Part shown: piece by piece, positions 18,416 to 28,400 of the stretch
Layout of the letters: each line of letters begins with the position of its first letter
Position numbering within the stretch: the first letter of the stretch is position 1
Assembly: GCA_017469625.1 (NCBI GenBank)
Contig: JAFUGA010000054.1
Coordinates: 1 to 64,000 of the forward strand
Reading direction: 5' to 3'
Origin: Bacteroidales bacterium
GTDB lineage: Bacteria; Bacteroidota; Bacteroidia; Bacteroidales; P3
Length of the DNA stretch: 64,000 nucleotides
Position numbers and translations under genes: made by a program
Notes under the pieces: generated by a model
Seen by the model: only the letters and a program-made list of their open reading frames with translations
What the model was told of the DNA's origin: nothing
Database searches by the model: none

Positions 18416-19879
18416 ATGGGTTTCTTTCACAGAATAAACAGAAAGATAGTATTGTATCTTTTGGGTGTAGTAACGCTTATATTAGGAATGATTTGCATTG
18501 TCCCTATTATCTATTCTATACTCAGTAAAGAAACTACAGAGGTTTTACCTTTTGTAATATCTTCTTTGTGTTTTATTCTGCTTGCCTGTGTTCTGATGTA
18601 TATGAACAGAGATTATCATCTACCTATATCAAAGAAAGATGGGCAGTTGATAATCGGCCTTTTATGGATAATAATTCCTCTTTTGGGTGCAATGCCTTAT
18701 GTATTCTATCCATCATTGTTCTCTTTTATAGATGCAGTCTTTGAAAGTTTTTCGGGCTTTACTACTACCGGTTCTACAATACTTGACGATTTAAATTCTG
18801 TACCACATACCGTTTTGGTGTATAGGGCAATGACGCAATGGATGGGAGGTTTGGGATTTGCAGTATTTATTATCCTTATACTAAAAGGAAAAGCCGGACT
18901 TATGATAAATATCTTTAATGCAGAGTTTTCTTCAGTTTATAAAAATAGGCTTTATCCTCATTTGTTTGATACTGCATTACGTATTATGCTTATCTACTCT
19001 TTCTTTACTGTGGCTTGTTTTCTGTTTTTGCAAGCAGGGTCTATGAATTATTTTCAGGCTTTTTGTCATTCTCTTACCACAATAGCAACAGGTGGATTTT
19101 CAACCGAAAACGGTAATATAGGAGTTTTTACAGATAGTTACACACAATGGGTTATTGCTATCTTTATGCTACTTTCTGGAACAAGTTATTTTGTTTATAT
19201 ACGTTCGTTTCGCCGAGATTTTAAGGTGTTGAAAGACGAGCAATTCTTGTCTTATCTTTTGCTAATAGTGGTTTGTTCTTTATGTTTCATAATATATTGG
19301 TCGTCAATAAAGGATTTGACAATATGGGACAAAGTTAGAGAATCTTTTTTCTATGTTGTATCTATCACAAGTACAACAGGTTTTGATATAAAATCTCAAC
19401 ACATAGGAGCCTTTGTTTCTTCTGCTTTAGTGTTCCTAATGTTCATAGGTGGTTGTTCTGCTTCCTCTGCATCGGGACTTAAAGTTATAAGGGTAATAAC
19501 TCTTTTTAAATACAACAAATCTGCTATGAAAAAAATCTTTCACCCTCACGCAATAATACCTGTAAGAATTAACAACAAGATAATAACAGACGAGGAACTG
19601 AAAAATACTTTCGGATTTTTCTTCCTTTATATTATGGTATTCATAGTAGGAATTTTTGCGTTGGCTTGTTGTGGTAATGATTTTTATAACTCTTTCACTC
19701 TTTCGGTAGCAAATCTTGGAAATATAGGACCTGTTGTGGGTAGTTATTTGCAAGGTTTTACTTATTCATCTTTAAACATTGCTTCACAGTTTGTAATAGT
19801 TGTGTTGATGTTAATAGGAAGATTGGAAATTTTTGCTTTCTTTGCATTGCTTTCAAAAACGTTATGGTCCAGAAATTAA
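18416..19879 (+). CDS. trkH: TrkH-type potassium channel subunit, first copy
   Basis: A 487-residue membrane protein with the repeated M-P-M architecture of TrkH/KtrB. The selectivity-filter regions are visible as FSGFTTTGSTIL (P1), TIATGGFSTEN (P2), ITSTTGFDIKS (P3) and VANLGNIGPVVG (P4). It starts 2 nt after trkA, so translation is probably coupled. A second, divergent TrkH follows within 11 nt. Two subunits with one TrkA could form heterodimers or give different affinities. Confidence 0.9.
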   Translation: MGFFHRINRKIVLYLLGVVTLILGMICIVPIIYSILSKETTEVLPFVISSLCFILLACVLMYMNRDYHLPISKKDGQLIIGLLWIIIPLLGAMPYVFYPSLFSFIDAVFESFSGFTTTGSTILDDLNSVPHTVLVYRAMTQWMGGLGFAVFIILILKGKAGLMINIFNAEFSSVYKNRLYPHLFDTALRIMLIYSFFTVACFLFLQAGSMNYFQAFCHSLTTIATGGFSTENGNIGVFTDSYTQWVIAIFMLLSGTSYFVYIRSFRRDFKVLKDEQFLSYLLLIVVCSLCFIIYWSSIKDLTIWDKVRESFFYVVSITSTTGFDIKSQHIGAFVSSALVFLMFIGGCSASSASGLKVIRVITLFKYNKSAMKKIFHPHAIIPVRINNKIITDEELKNTFGFFFLYIMVFIVGIFALACCGNDFYNSFTLSVANLGNIGPVVGSYLQGFTYSSLNIASQFVIVVLMLIGRLEIFAFFALLSKTLWSRN

Positions 19880-19890
19880 AAGTTTAGATT

Positions 19891-21387
19891 ATGCAGAGAA
19901 AGAAAAGAAATATAGGAATGCTTGTTACAGTGGCTAAGATGTTGTCAATGTTAGTCATAATGGAGAGTTTGTTTATGTACTCTGCATCTTTATCTTCTTT
20001 TTACGAAATAATGACTAACCCAAATCCTTATATGGTCATATTGGAACAAAGAGCCGCTAAAATACTTATACTTTCTGCTACTATTACTCTTTGCATTGGA
20101 TTGATTTTTTTCTTGCCTTTAAGGAAGAAAGACAACGTTATAGACAAGCGATGTGGCTTTTTGATAGTTGCTTCTACTTGGATAGTATTTTCATTGTTTG
20201 GTTCTCTCCCTTATACAATAGGGAATTATATTCCAAATATTACAGATGCGTGGTTTGAAACTATGTCTGCTTTCACCGCAACAGGGGCAAGTGCTATGCC
20301 AGACGTTGAAACCCTACCGTATGGTATAGCCTTGTGGCGTATTATGTCCGAATGGATAGGCGGAATAGGTATAATAGTCATAGTACTTAGTATAATACCG
20401 TTTGCTGGTGGTGGTGGAATGGCTTTATATTCAGCAGAAGTAACAGGACCTACCAAAAGCAAACTATCTCCTCGTATAAAAGAAACGGCAAACATACTTT
20501 TGTCAGTATATGTTTCGCTTACAGTGGTTTATTTTCTTTCTTACCATTTTGCAGGTATGCGTTGGTTTGATGCTTTATGCTATGCTTTCACAACAGCAGC
20601 AACAGGTGGTTTGGCAGTACATAATTTCTCGGCTTCAGAATTTTCTCCTACAATACAGTATCTTATCATTCTGTTTATGACTATTTCAGGTAGCAACCTT
20701 TTGTTTATATACTACATCTTTAAACGAAACATAAAAGAAGTACTAAAAAGTGAAGAACTAAAAGTTTATCTTTCTTATATTCTAATAGTTACTTGTATTA
20801 TAATGTTTACTACATATTCTTCCACTAAAGGTTTGGAAGAGACTTTTAGAAATTCATTGTTCCAAGTTGTTAGCATACTTACCTCTACAGGTTTGACGAA
20901 TACAGATTACACTGTTTGGCAAACAGGGGCTTTGGTCTTATTGGTTTTGCTGATGTTTTCGGGTGCTATGAGTGGAAGCACAACCGGAGGACTGAAATTG
21001 GTGAGAGTAATACTTCTTTTCAAATCTGCTCGTACCAATATAAAGAAGAGTCTGCATTCAAACGCCTTTGTACCTGTTTTGCTCAATAAAAAGCCTGTAA
21101 GTGAAGAAGTTCTGTTGAATGTTTATCATCTTTTTATACTATATATACTAAGTTTGGCTATAGGTTTTCTCGTTCTTATCTTTAGTGGAATAGGTTTGGA
21201 AGAAGCCATAGTAAGTTCTGTAAGTGCCTTAAGTAATATAGGACCGGGATTTGGAAAAAGTGGATTGGGGTGTTTTGCTCATTTTCCTATATTAGCAAAA
21301 TGGACTATGATAATACTAATGTATATAGGTCGTTTAGAATTGATTACAGTCTTTGCAGTCTTCACAAAATCTTTTTGGAAAAGATAA
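19891..21387 (+). CDS. trkH: TrkH-type potassium channel subunit, second copy
   Basis: A 498-residue TrkH paralogue, clearly divergent from the preceding copy rather than a recent duplication. Filter regions are MSAFTATGASAMP, TAATGGLAVHN, LTSTGLTNTDY and VSALSNIGPGFG. The conserved GxxSGSTTGGLK stretch before M3c is intact. The start ATG at 19891 precedes a basic N-terminus (MQRKKRN). No hairpin follows; the next structure is repeat locus 5, which begins 115 bp downstream. Confidence 0.9.
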   Translation: MQRKKRNIGMLVTVAKMLSMLVIMESLFMYSASLSSFYEIMTNPNPYMVILEQRAAKILILSATITLCIGLIFFLPLRKKDNVIDKRCGFLIVASTWIVFSLFGSLPYTIGNYIPNITDAWFETMSAFTATGASAMPDVETLPYGIALWRIMSEWIGGIGIIVIVLSIIPFAGGGGMALYSAEVTGPTKSKLSPRIKETANILLSVYVSLTVVYFLSYHFAGMRWFDALCYAFTTAATGGLAVHNFSASEFSPTIQYLIILFMTISGSNLLFIYYIFKRNIKEVLKSEELKVYLSYILIVTCIIMFTTYSSTKGLEETFRNSLFQVVSILTSTGLTNTDYTVWQTGALVLLVLLMFSGAMSGSTTGGLKLVRVILLFKSARTNIKKSLHSNAFVPVLLNKKPVSEEVLLNVYHLFILYILSLAIGFLVLIFSGIGLEEAIVSSVSALSNIGPGFGKSGLGCFAHFPILAKWTMIILMYIGRLELITVFAVFTKSFWKR

Positions 21388-21430
21388 ATTTTTCCTATCC
21401 CACTATCACAAAACTAAAATCTATAAAAAT

Positions 21431-21505
21431 AACACTCCACCCCCAAACCTCTCCCCACCATCACTACTATTTCATAAAACCACCCAAAACTTCTACACCC
21501 CCAAA
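21431..21505 (-). other. G-rich tract (minus strand) beside repeat locus 5
   Basis: The plus strand carries several C runs (CACCCCC, CCCC, ACCACCC, ACACCCCC), so the minus strand has four or more G runs of 3-5. It sits between the trkH stop and the 21-bp array. A comparable G-rich tract lies next to locus 10 (46811-46849). In such AT-rich DNA these are conspicuous and could form a G-quadruplex. Confidence 0.5.
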
Positions 21506-21868
21506 ACTTTGTTCTAATTTTCTAAAACAAAGAAAGAATTTTCTATCTCTTTGTTTCAGTTTTGTAGAACTTTGTTTTAGATTTCTATCTCTTTGTTTTA
21601 ATTTTCTCTTTCTTTATTTTAAAAAATTAGAATAAAGTTTCGTGAGAGCGAAACGAAAGTTTAGAAATATGAAACTAAGTTTTGTGTGGTTAGTGTAGAG
21701 AAAGAGTGTTTCAATATAAAGTTTTGTAGAGAAAATGTAGAAATTTAGAACAGTTTGGTAAAGTTTTAATGAGGTGAATTTTTAATATTTTTCTATAAAA
21801 CAAAGAAAGGGTGGTGGAAAAGTTTGTTAGATTTTTATGAAAAGGAAATTTAGAACAGTAAAATGAAG
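21503..21868. repeat. 21-bp lattice, locus 5: composite element ending at the dinB stop
   Basis: About ten units in register from 21503 (21503, 21524 and on to 21692) lead into the conserved segment shared with loci 2, 7 and 9. The segment ends at 21868, directly against the dinB stop codon (21869-21871). Its final 40 bp or so match inverted locus 7 almost base for base. There is no second flanking array, so this is a half-composite truncated at the gene end. Confidence 0.88.
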
Positions 21869-22927
21869 TTAGAAGAGGTAGGCTGTTTCGTAATGTTTTT
21901 CTATAGGATTGGAAACGGATAAACCTATCAATCTTATAGGTTTATCTTTGTAATCAATATTTTTCATTAACGACTTTGCAATGGGTAGTATTCTTTCTTT
22001 ATTTGATAAGGCTCTTATTTGGGTGGCGGAACGTGTTATTTGAGTGAAATCATAGAACTTTACCTTTAAAGTAAGTGTTTTCCCTTTAAATTCTGTCTTC
22101 TTTATTCTCTTACATAATTCTAAAACAAGGTTATACAACTCTATAGTAACAGAACTATCTGTAGAAATATCTTTTTCAAATGTTTGTTCGCAACCTACAG
22201 ATTTTCTATCATAATCCGTTATCACAGGACGGTTATCTATTCCTCTTGCAAAATCATAATATATCAAACCAGCCTTACCGAAATTCCTTTTCATATAAGA
22301 CAAAGACTTGTCCTTTATATCTTTACCCTTGAAAATACCCAAACCATTCATCTTTTCCAAAGTCTTGGGACCAACTCCCCAAAATCTTTCTACAGGTAAA
22401 TCGTCTATAAATCTTTGTGCTATGCTTGGGTGAATAACGTATAGGCCATTAGGTTTTCTATAATCAGAGGCTATTTTTGCTAAAAGTTTATTGTAAGATA
22501 CACCAGCAGAAGCCGTTAAAAAGAGTTCTGTAAATATTTCGTTCTTTATCTCTTTTGCAACTTCCATTGCCAACTCTATTCCTTTTTTATTCTTTGTTAC
22601 GTCCAAAAAAGCCTCGTCCAAAGATATAGGTTCTATGATGTTTGTATATTTTTCAAATATCTCATGTATGGACTGAGAAACTTGTTTATAGACACTAAAT
22701 CTTGGTGGTACTATTATCAAATCTTTACATAAACGTTTGGCAACCTGTATGGACATAGCCGAATGCACACCAAAGGTTCTGGCTTGGTAAGATGCAGTAG
22801 CCACGACACCTCTTTCTACATCCATTCCCACAGCAATAGGTTTGCCTCTCAGAGATTTATCATCTCGCTGCTCAACAGACGCATAAAAGGCGTCCATATC
22901 TATATGTATGATTTTTCTGTAGTCCAT
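21869..22927 (-). CDS. dinB: DNA polymerase IV (DinB), Y-family translesion polymerase
   Basis: A 352-residue error-prone Y-family polymerase. The catalytic motif IHIDMDAFYASVEQRD is at residues 7-22 (D9, D11). The second acidic motif SLDEAFLDV is near 102-110. A helix-hairpin-helix region (WGVGPKTLEKMNGLGI) and the little-finger domain follow. The C-terminus ends in an AYLF sequence that may be a weak sliding-clamp motif. A -7 element precedes the gene at 22938-22945. I see no SOS box. Confidence 0.94.
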   Translation of the reverse strand: MDYRKIIHIDMDAFYASVEQRDDKSLRGKPIAVGMDVERGVVATASYQARTFGVHSAMSIQVAKRLCKDLIIVPPRFSVYKQVSQSIHEIFEKYTNIIEPISLDEAFLDVTKNKKGIELAMEVAKEIKNEIFTELFLTASAGVSYNKLLAKIASDYRKPNGLYVIHPSIAQRFIDDLPVERFWGVGPKTLEKMNGLGIFKGKDIKDKSLSYMKRNFGKAGLIYYDFARGIDNRPVITDYDRKSVGCEQTFEKDISTDSSVTIELYNLVLELCKRIKKTEFKGKTLTLKVKFYDFTQITRSATQIRALSNKERILPIAKSLMKNIDYKDKPIRLIGLSVSNPIEKHYETAYLF

Positions 22928-22937
22928 TCTCCTATTG

Positions 22938-22945
22938 CAAAGTTA
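22938..22945 (-). promoter_or_regulatory. -7 element (TAACTTTG) for dinB
   Basis: It matches TAnnTTTG on the minus strand, 11 nt before the ATG, implying a very short leader. A TTTG lies 23 nt further upstream, slightly too far for consensus. Confidence 0.5.
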
Positions 22946-22965
22946 TAAATTTTTTGTTAAATAAA

Positions 22966-23003
22966 AACCAAACACAAGCAAAAGTTTATACTTGTGTTTG
23001 GTT
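22966..23003 (-). terminator. Hairpin terminator after dpp7
   Basis: AACCAAACACAAG (22966-22978) pairs over 13 bp with CTTGTGTTTGGTT (22991-23003). On the minus strand it is followed by a T run. It overlaps the upstream part of the dinB promoter region. Confidence 0.82.
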
Positions 23004-23027
23004 GTGAAAGGAAAATATTTTGAAAGT

Positions 23028-25181
23028 TTATTTCACTATCTTCATTTCGTTTATAAGGTTGGTAGCACCTGCATATTTATCTATAATAAATAGCACGTAA
23101 CGAATATCTACAGAAATACATCTTTGTAAATCTGGATTGAAAGCTATGTTTCCACTCATTGCTTCCCAATTGCCATCAAATGCAAGTCCTATCAATTCAC
23201 CTTTTGCGTTAAGAGTTGGAGAACCAGAGTTACCTCCTGTTATATCAAGGTTGGAAAGAAATGCTACAGGAACAGTACCATTTACTGCATATTGGCCATA
23301 GTCTTTTGTTTCATACAAATGTCTAAGTTTGGCTGGTACAGTGAATTCCCATGAAGAGTTATCCTCCTTATCCATTACTCCATCAAGGGTTGTGTAATAG
23401 TTATACGTTACACCGTCTTTTGGAGAGTAGTTTTTAACTTGTCCATACGTGTATCTAATAGTAGAGTTTGCATTAGGAGCAAAATGTTTGTCTTTATCCA
23501 TTTCCATAACTGCTTTTACAAACAAACGATTTGCACGAGATAGTTTATCTCTATCTTCTTGTATGGTTTGCATACGTTTTCTATAGTTATCCAATATCAT
23601 CTTTGTAAGTATGTAAACAGGGTCGTTGTTTAGCATAGAAGGGTCATTACTCTTTAAAGCCTTAAGAGCTTTTTCTTTACTTACCAAATTAGAAGAAGAA
23701 AATATATCATTAGCCATCTGAGTGAAGTCATAACCATATTTGAAAGCATAATTAAGGAAATCATTGCTTTGCAATGTCATAGGAACATTACGAAAATACA
23801 CATTCAAACCTGCTGCCATAAGTTTTTCTTCTGTAGATTCGTTATAATCTTTAAATACTCCTTCAAGGTATTTTTCCCATTCGTTTATCAATTCATCATT
23901 TACTTGTTTAGCACCAGATTGTAAATCTTTTTGCAAACTTTCTAAACGCATAGCAATAGAGAACACACTTGCACCACGCAATATAGCCTCGTTGGTGAAT
24001 ACTCTCAAATAATCATAATCTGAATATTCTGTGTAGTAATCCTTAATATCTGTAAGTACATTGCCGTAAAGTTTTTTTCTTTCGCCTGTTTTGTCAGCGT
24101 TAATCCACTCTGTCAAACGTCTTTCTGTATCTTGTTTAGTTCCATACACGTTTAAACGTTTCAAACACTGTGTTTGTCCAATGTAAAACTTCCAATAATT
24201 AGAAAGAGATGCAAATTTGGCTGCATATTGTATTCTTACTTTAGGGTCTGCTTTCATATCTGCATCCATAACATTCCTAAGTGCTTCACGTGCAGTAACA
24301 ACAGATGGATTATAAACATCTATTGCTTGTTTTACACCAGCGGAAGGAAGAAATCTATCTGTAGTTCCTGGGTATCCCATAACCATAGCGAAATCATTGT
24401 TTTGAATACCTTTCAATGAAATAGGCAAATAATGTTTTGGTTTCATAGGAATATTATCCTTTGAGTATTCTGCAGGTTTGCCATTCTTGTCTGTATAAAC
24501 TCTGAAAACAGAGAAATCTCCTGTATGTCTTGGCCACATCCAATTGTCTGTATCTGAACCAAATTTACCTATAGAAGATGGAGGAGCACCTACTAAACGT
24601 ACATCTTTATATATTTCATATACGAAAAGAATGTATTGATTGCCATTGAACATAGTAGAAACCTCTGCTGAATAAGACGTACCCTTTGTTGCGTTGTCAA
24701 TAACTTTGCGAGAGTTTTTTCTTACTATATCCAAACGGTCTGATTCTGAGGTATTATCTGTTACACCTTGCAATACTTGAGAAGTAACATCTTCCATTCT
24801 TATGAAGAATTTTGCAGTCAAACCAGGATTTGGCAACTCTTCTTCTTTGCTATATGCCCAAAAACCATTGCTCAAATAGTCTTTTTCCACTGTAGAATGC
24901 GATTGTATGTAGGAATAACCGCAATGATGGTTGGTAAGAATTAAGCCTTGGTCTGAAACAATTTCACCTGTACAACCTCTACCAAACTGTATTATAGCAT
25001 CTTTCAAAGATGCTTTGTTAATGTCATAAATCTGTTTAGAAGTAAGTTTCAAACCTTTTTGTTTCATATCTTTATATGTTTGCTTGTCCATAAACATAAG
25101 CAACCACATACCTTCATCTGCTTTAACTATTGGAGAAAAAGCAAAAAGAAAAGATAACAGTAAAAGTGTCAATTTTTTCAT
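23028..25181 (-). CDS. dpp7: S46 family dipeptidyl-peptidase, DPP7 type
   Basis: A 717-residue periplasmic serine exopeptidase that releases dipeptides from oligopeptide N-termini, feeding amino-acid fermentation. Signal peptide to about residue 21 (KADEG follows). Chymotrypsin-fold active-site blocks: TNHHCG (His 85/86), MWPRHTGDFSVFR (Asp) and GGNSGSPT (Ser 652). The substrate-pocket residue is glycine (G670 in FDGNWEAMSG). From memory of Porphyromonas enzymes, glycine here marks DPP7 (hydrophobic P1), and arginine marks the acidic-specific DPP11. Length agrees with the family. Confidence 0.88.
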   Translation of the reverse strand: MKKLTLLLLSFLFAFSPIVKADEGMWLLMFMDKQTYKDMKQKGLKLTSKQIYDINKASLKDAIIQFGRGCTGEIVSDQGLILTNHHCGYSYIQSHSTVEKDYLSNGFWAYSKEEELPNPGLTAKFFIRMEDVTSQVLQGVTDNTSESDRLDIVRKNSRKVIDNATKGTSYSAEVSTMFNGNQYILFVYEIYKDVRLVGAPPSSIGKFGSDTDNWMWPRHTGDFSVFRVYTDKNGKPAEYSKDNIPMKPKHYLPISLKGIQNNDFAMVMGYPGTTDRFLPSAGVKQAIDVYNPSVVTAREALRNVMDADMKADPKVRIQYAAKFASLSNYWKFYIGQTQCLKRLNVYGTKQDTERRLTEWINADKTGERKKLYGNVLTDIKDYYTEYSDYDYLRVFTNEAILRGASVFSIAMRLESLQKDLQSGAKQVNDELINEWEKYLEGVFKDYNESTEEKLMAAGLNVYFRNVPMTLQSNDFLNYAFKYGYDFTQMANDIFSSSNLVSKEKALKALKSNDPSMLNNDPVYILTKMILDNYRKRMQTIQEDRDKLSRANRLFVKAVMEMDKDKHFAPNANSTIRYTYGQVKNYSPKDGVTYNYYTTLDGVMDKEDNSSWEFTVPAKLRHLYETKDYGQYAVNGTVPVAFLSNLDITGGNSGSPTLNAKGELIGLAFDGNWEAMSGNIAFNPDLQRCISVDIRYVLFIIDKYAGATNLINEMKIVK

Positions 25182-25256
25182 TTTTCTTTTGTTTTTAATT
25201 ATTACTTATTTTTATTTATTCTTATTTTCTTTCCTAAAACACCTTTTTTGCTAAGG

Positions 25257-25264
25257 CAAAATTA
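25257..25264 (-). promoter_or_regulatory. -7 element (TAATTTTG) for dpp7
   Basis: It matches TAnnTTTG on the minus strand about 75 nt before the start. Its last base is the first base of repeat locus 6, so any -33 contact lies within the array. Confidence 0.5.
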
Positions 25265-25410
25265 TAACTTTATTCTATTTTTCTATCTCTTTGTTTTAAT
25301 TTCGTAGAACTTTGTTTTAGAATTCTATCTCTTTGTTTTAATTTTCTAAAACTTTGTTTCGTTAAAGCGAAACTTTATTCTAATTTTCTAAAACGAAGTT
25401 TTATTTTCTT
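25264..25410. repeat. 21-bp lattice array, locus 6 (7 units)
   Basis: Seven units in register from 25264, mostly CTTTG-type, with GAATTC at 25320-25325. It lies between tamB (ending at 25500) and dpp7 on the same strand. One frame stays free of stop codons across the whole array. Confidence 0.88.
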
Positions 25411-25499
25411 TCTTACATAATGCTATCTTTTTGTTTCTTACTTAAGGTTTTACATTCTTTGTTTTGAAAATTCGTTTTGTAAATAGTATAAGGTAGTAG

Positions 25500-28400
25500 T
25501 CAGAGTTTTTTCTTTCTTTTCTTATTCAACAGAATATCTTTCACCGAATCGTAATCCTTTTTGTAAATCATCTTCACACCTTGCGTGTATGGAGAAATAT
25601 TATATTTAGTAAAGTCGTTGGCGTTTGAACGTCTAAATACCTCAAACTGAAGATTGTCTGTATATTTGTATTTTGCAGATAAATCTCCTATGATATTAGA
25701 AGCGTCCGAAGTTGTATATGTTTGGTCATCTCCACCAAAGGTAGAATTGACAGATATTTCCCATTTTCCAAAACTTTTACTTAGGTTCAAATCCACTTGG
25801 TCTGTAAGTGTTTCTCCTCCACTTGTATAGTTAAGACCAACATCTACAAACTTAACCATATTACTTATCATTCCACTAAGTTGAGAAAATGCCACTCCCA
25901 TAACAGAAGAGGTTACCCCGGATTGAAGAGCGGTAGTTTCATAACCACCTTGTGAATAGTAAAACTGATTTGTTAGTAGTATAGATGCAGTCTGTTCCAA
26001 CATAACCTTTTCGTCCGTCTTGTCTATCTGCATAAAGACTTGTTCTGCTGTTTGTTCGTCAGTGTTTGGTAGTTGTATATCAAACGAAGGTTGTGGATTG
26101 GTCATCTGTCCTGTAAGATGAATAATGCTTTCCACATCTACAGGGCGAGAATATGAAGCACCAAGCAAAGAAGCCAAAGAAGTCTTTGTCTTGTATATAG
26201 CAGTAACGTCCATAACTCCGTCTGCAGGAGCACCGTCCCAAGTAAGAGTACCACCTTGTTGCAAGATAAAGGATTTTTCCATAACGTCCATTATGTTGAA
26301 CTTAAAGTTTCCGTTGTCTATAGCAACAGTCCCAACCATAGAAAACTTCCCTTTGCTGTTCATCTCTATTTTCAAATCTCCGTTACCTGCTGCCAATAGA
26401 TTACCTTTTAGCTGTGTGAAATCCATAGGAATAAACAGTTTGGCGTTTGGATTAACATTTAGGTCTATAGAGATATTATACCCCAAAGATGCTTCGGCTT
26501 TATCCGTTTCTGCATTGTTTCCATTTTCCTCGTCTATAGTTTCTGAAACGAAGGTTATGAAATTATTTTCTTCTGCTGAAGCCTTGCTGGACACAGGCAC
26601 TGTAAGGGAAGTACCTGGTTCTGTCTTAGCCGAGCCACTTATGTTTATCATAGTAGAATCTCCTACTATAGTCATATTTGCTGAAGCATAGGCAGTACCA
26701 TAATACATTTGACCATTATCGGATTTAGTGTCCAAGATTTTTATCTTGTCTGCCAAAGCATGAAGATTTATATCAAAACTTGAAAAGTTATGATGCGCCA
26801 CATCGCCGTTTATAGTTATCTTGTTGTTTTGAGCATCTTTCAGAGTGAAATCGTCAAATACTATCTTGTTGTTATCCACTACTATATCATCACTAAACCA
26901 ATATTTTGTGTTTAGCATATTTATCTTCATTGCAGCTTGATTTGCGTGTATTATACCCCTAATCTCTGGTGAGGAAAACTTACCTTTCACTGTAAGATTA
27001 TCGCAAGATAAAGACCCTTCTACATCTGATGCAAATGAAGAGATAAATGTTTTGATTACAGCAAGTTCAAAATCTTTCATATGCAAAGTTAAATCCATTT
27101 GGTCTTCTTCTTCGTTTGGTGAAATAGTACCTATCAACTGCAAAGGCAAATAAGTTTTTTCTTGTGTCTTGTATAATAAACGTATATGTGCGTTTAGTAT
27201 ATCTGGTGAAAGATTATTATCCACATTTAACCAAGCCTTACCCAATTCCACTCCGTTTATAGCCAAATCTTCAGCCTCTATGCTTGATGTAAATGAAAAA
27301 TGTTCGGTTATATTTCTAAGTTCCACATCTTTATTAAGAGTACCTGCCAATGTCAAACCATTCGACTGCAAAAAAGGATTAAGCAAGGATAAATCCACAT
27401 TTGAAAACGTACAATTGAGAGTACCTTCGTTGGATACCAAGCCATCAAGAGTAATCTTGCTATCTTGTGCCATAATATCAAAATTCATAACTGATACTTT
27501 CTTTGCAAATATTCCTATAATATGATTATCATTGAAAAATATCTTTTCTCCATCTATATTTACGTATGTATCTGTGAAATTACCCTGTAGTCCTTTGTCT
27601 GAAATATATGACTCAAACTGTATTCTCGCATTTGTAGAGTCGTTTTCAAAATCTTGTCCTGTAAGCAAAAGATTGCAATGCGAAGTATCTACACCTGCTT
27701 GTATGTTTATGTTCTTAAAACTCATACTATTATCCATAGCAAACCTATCTGCCACAACTTCCAATTGCAATTCGTTTTCTATGGTTCGTATTTTTATATC
27801 TGTATTATTCAGAAATTTTTTTGCATATTCAAAATCCCTGATATTCATTTCGCAAAACAGAAGATTTGTTTCGTTCATATAACCCTGTATATTTATAGGA
27901 TTATTTAGTGTAGCATCTACATCAAACAAAGTTTTCAAAAGACTAATATCTTTTATGGTAGAAGTGAATTGCAAATCGGATTGTGCAGTATATTTTTCTT
28001 CTGAATGCAAATCTATAGTCGTATTCTTAGTAATAATAGTGTCTGCAATAATAGGAGAAATCTCCGGGATATATCTTTTAAGTAAATAATCTATATCGTT
28101 TTGTACAGTAGTAAGTGTATATTTTCCCGTAATATCTGCGTCTATTATATCCGAAGAAAGAACTATGGTATTTTCACAAGAATCATTTACTGCTGTTATA
28201 GATATATTGCTTACGTTTATATCTTGGTTGGAGGTTATAACATTAAGATTTTTGATATACAAATTACCGTTTAAACTATCTATGTCAAAGGAACTTATAT
28301 CTGCATTTATATCTGCTGAAATCAAAGTATTGGTGTCGGCAAATGAAAACAAGTTCATTCGGTGCAAATCTACTTTTGCCATAGAAGATTTCAGTTGAAT

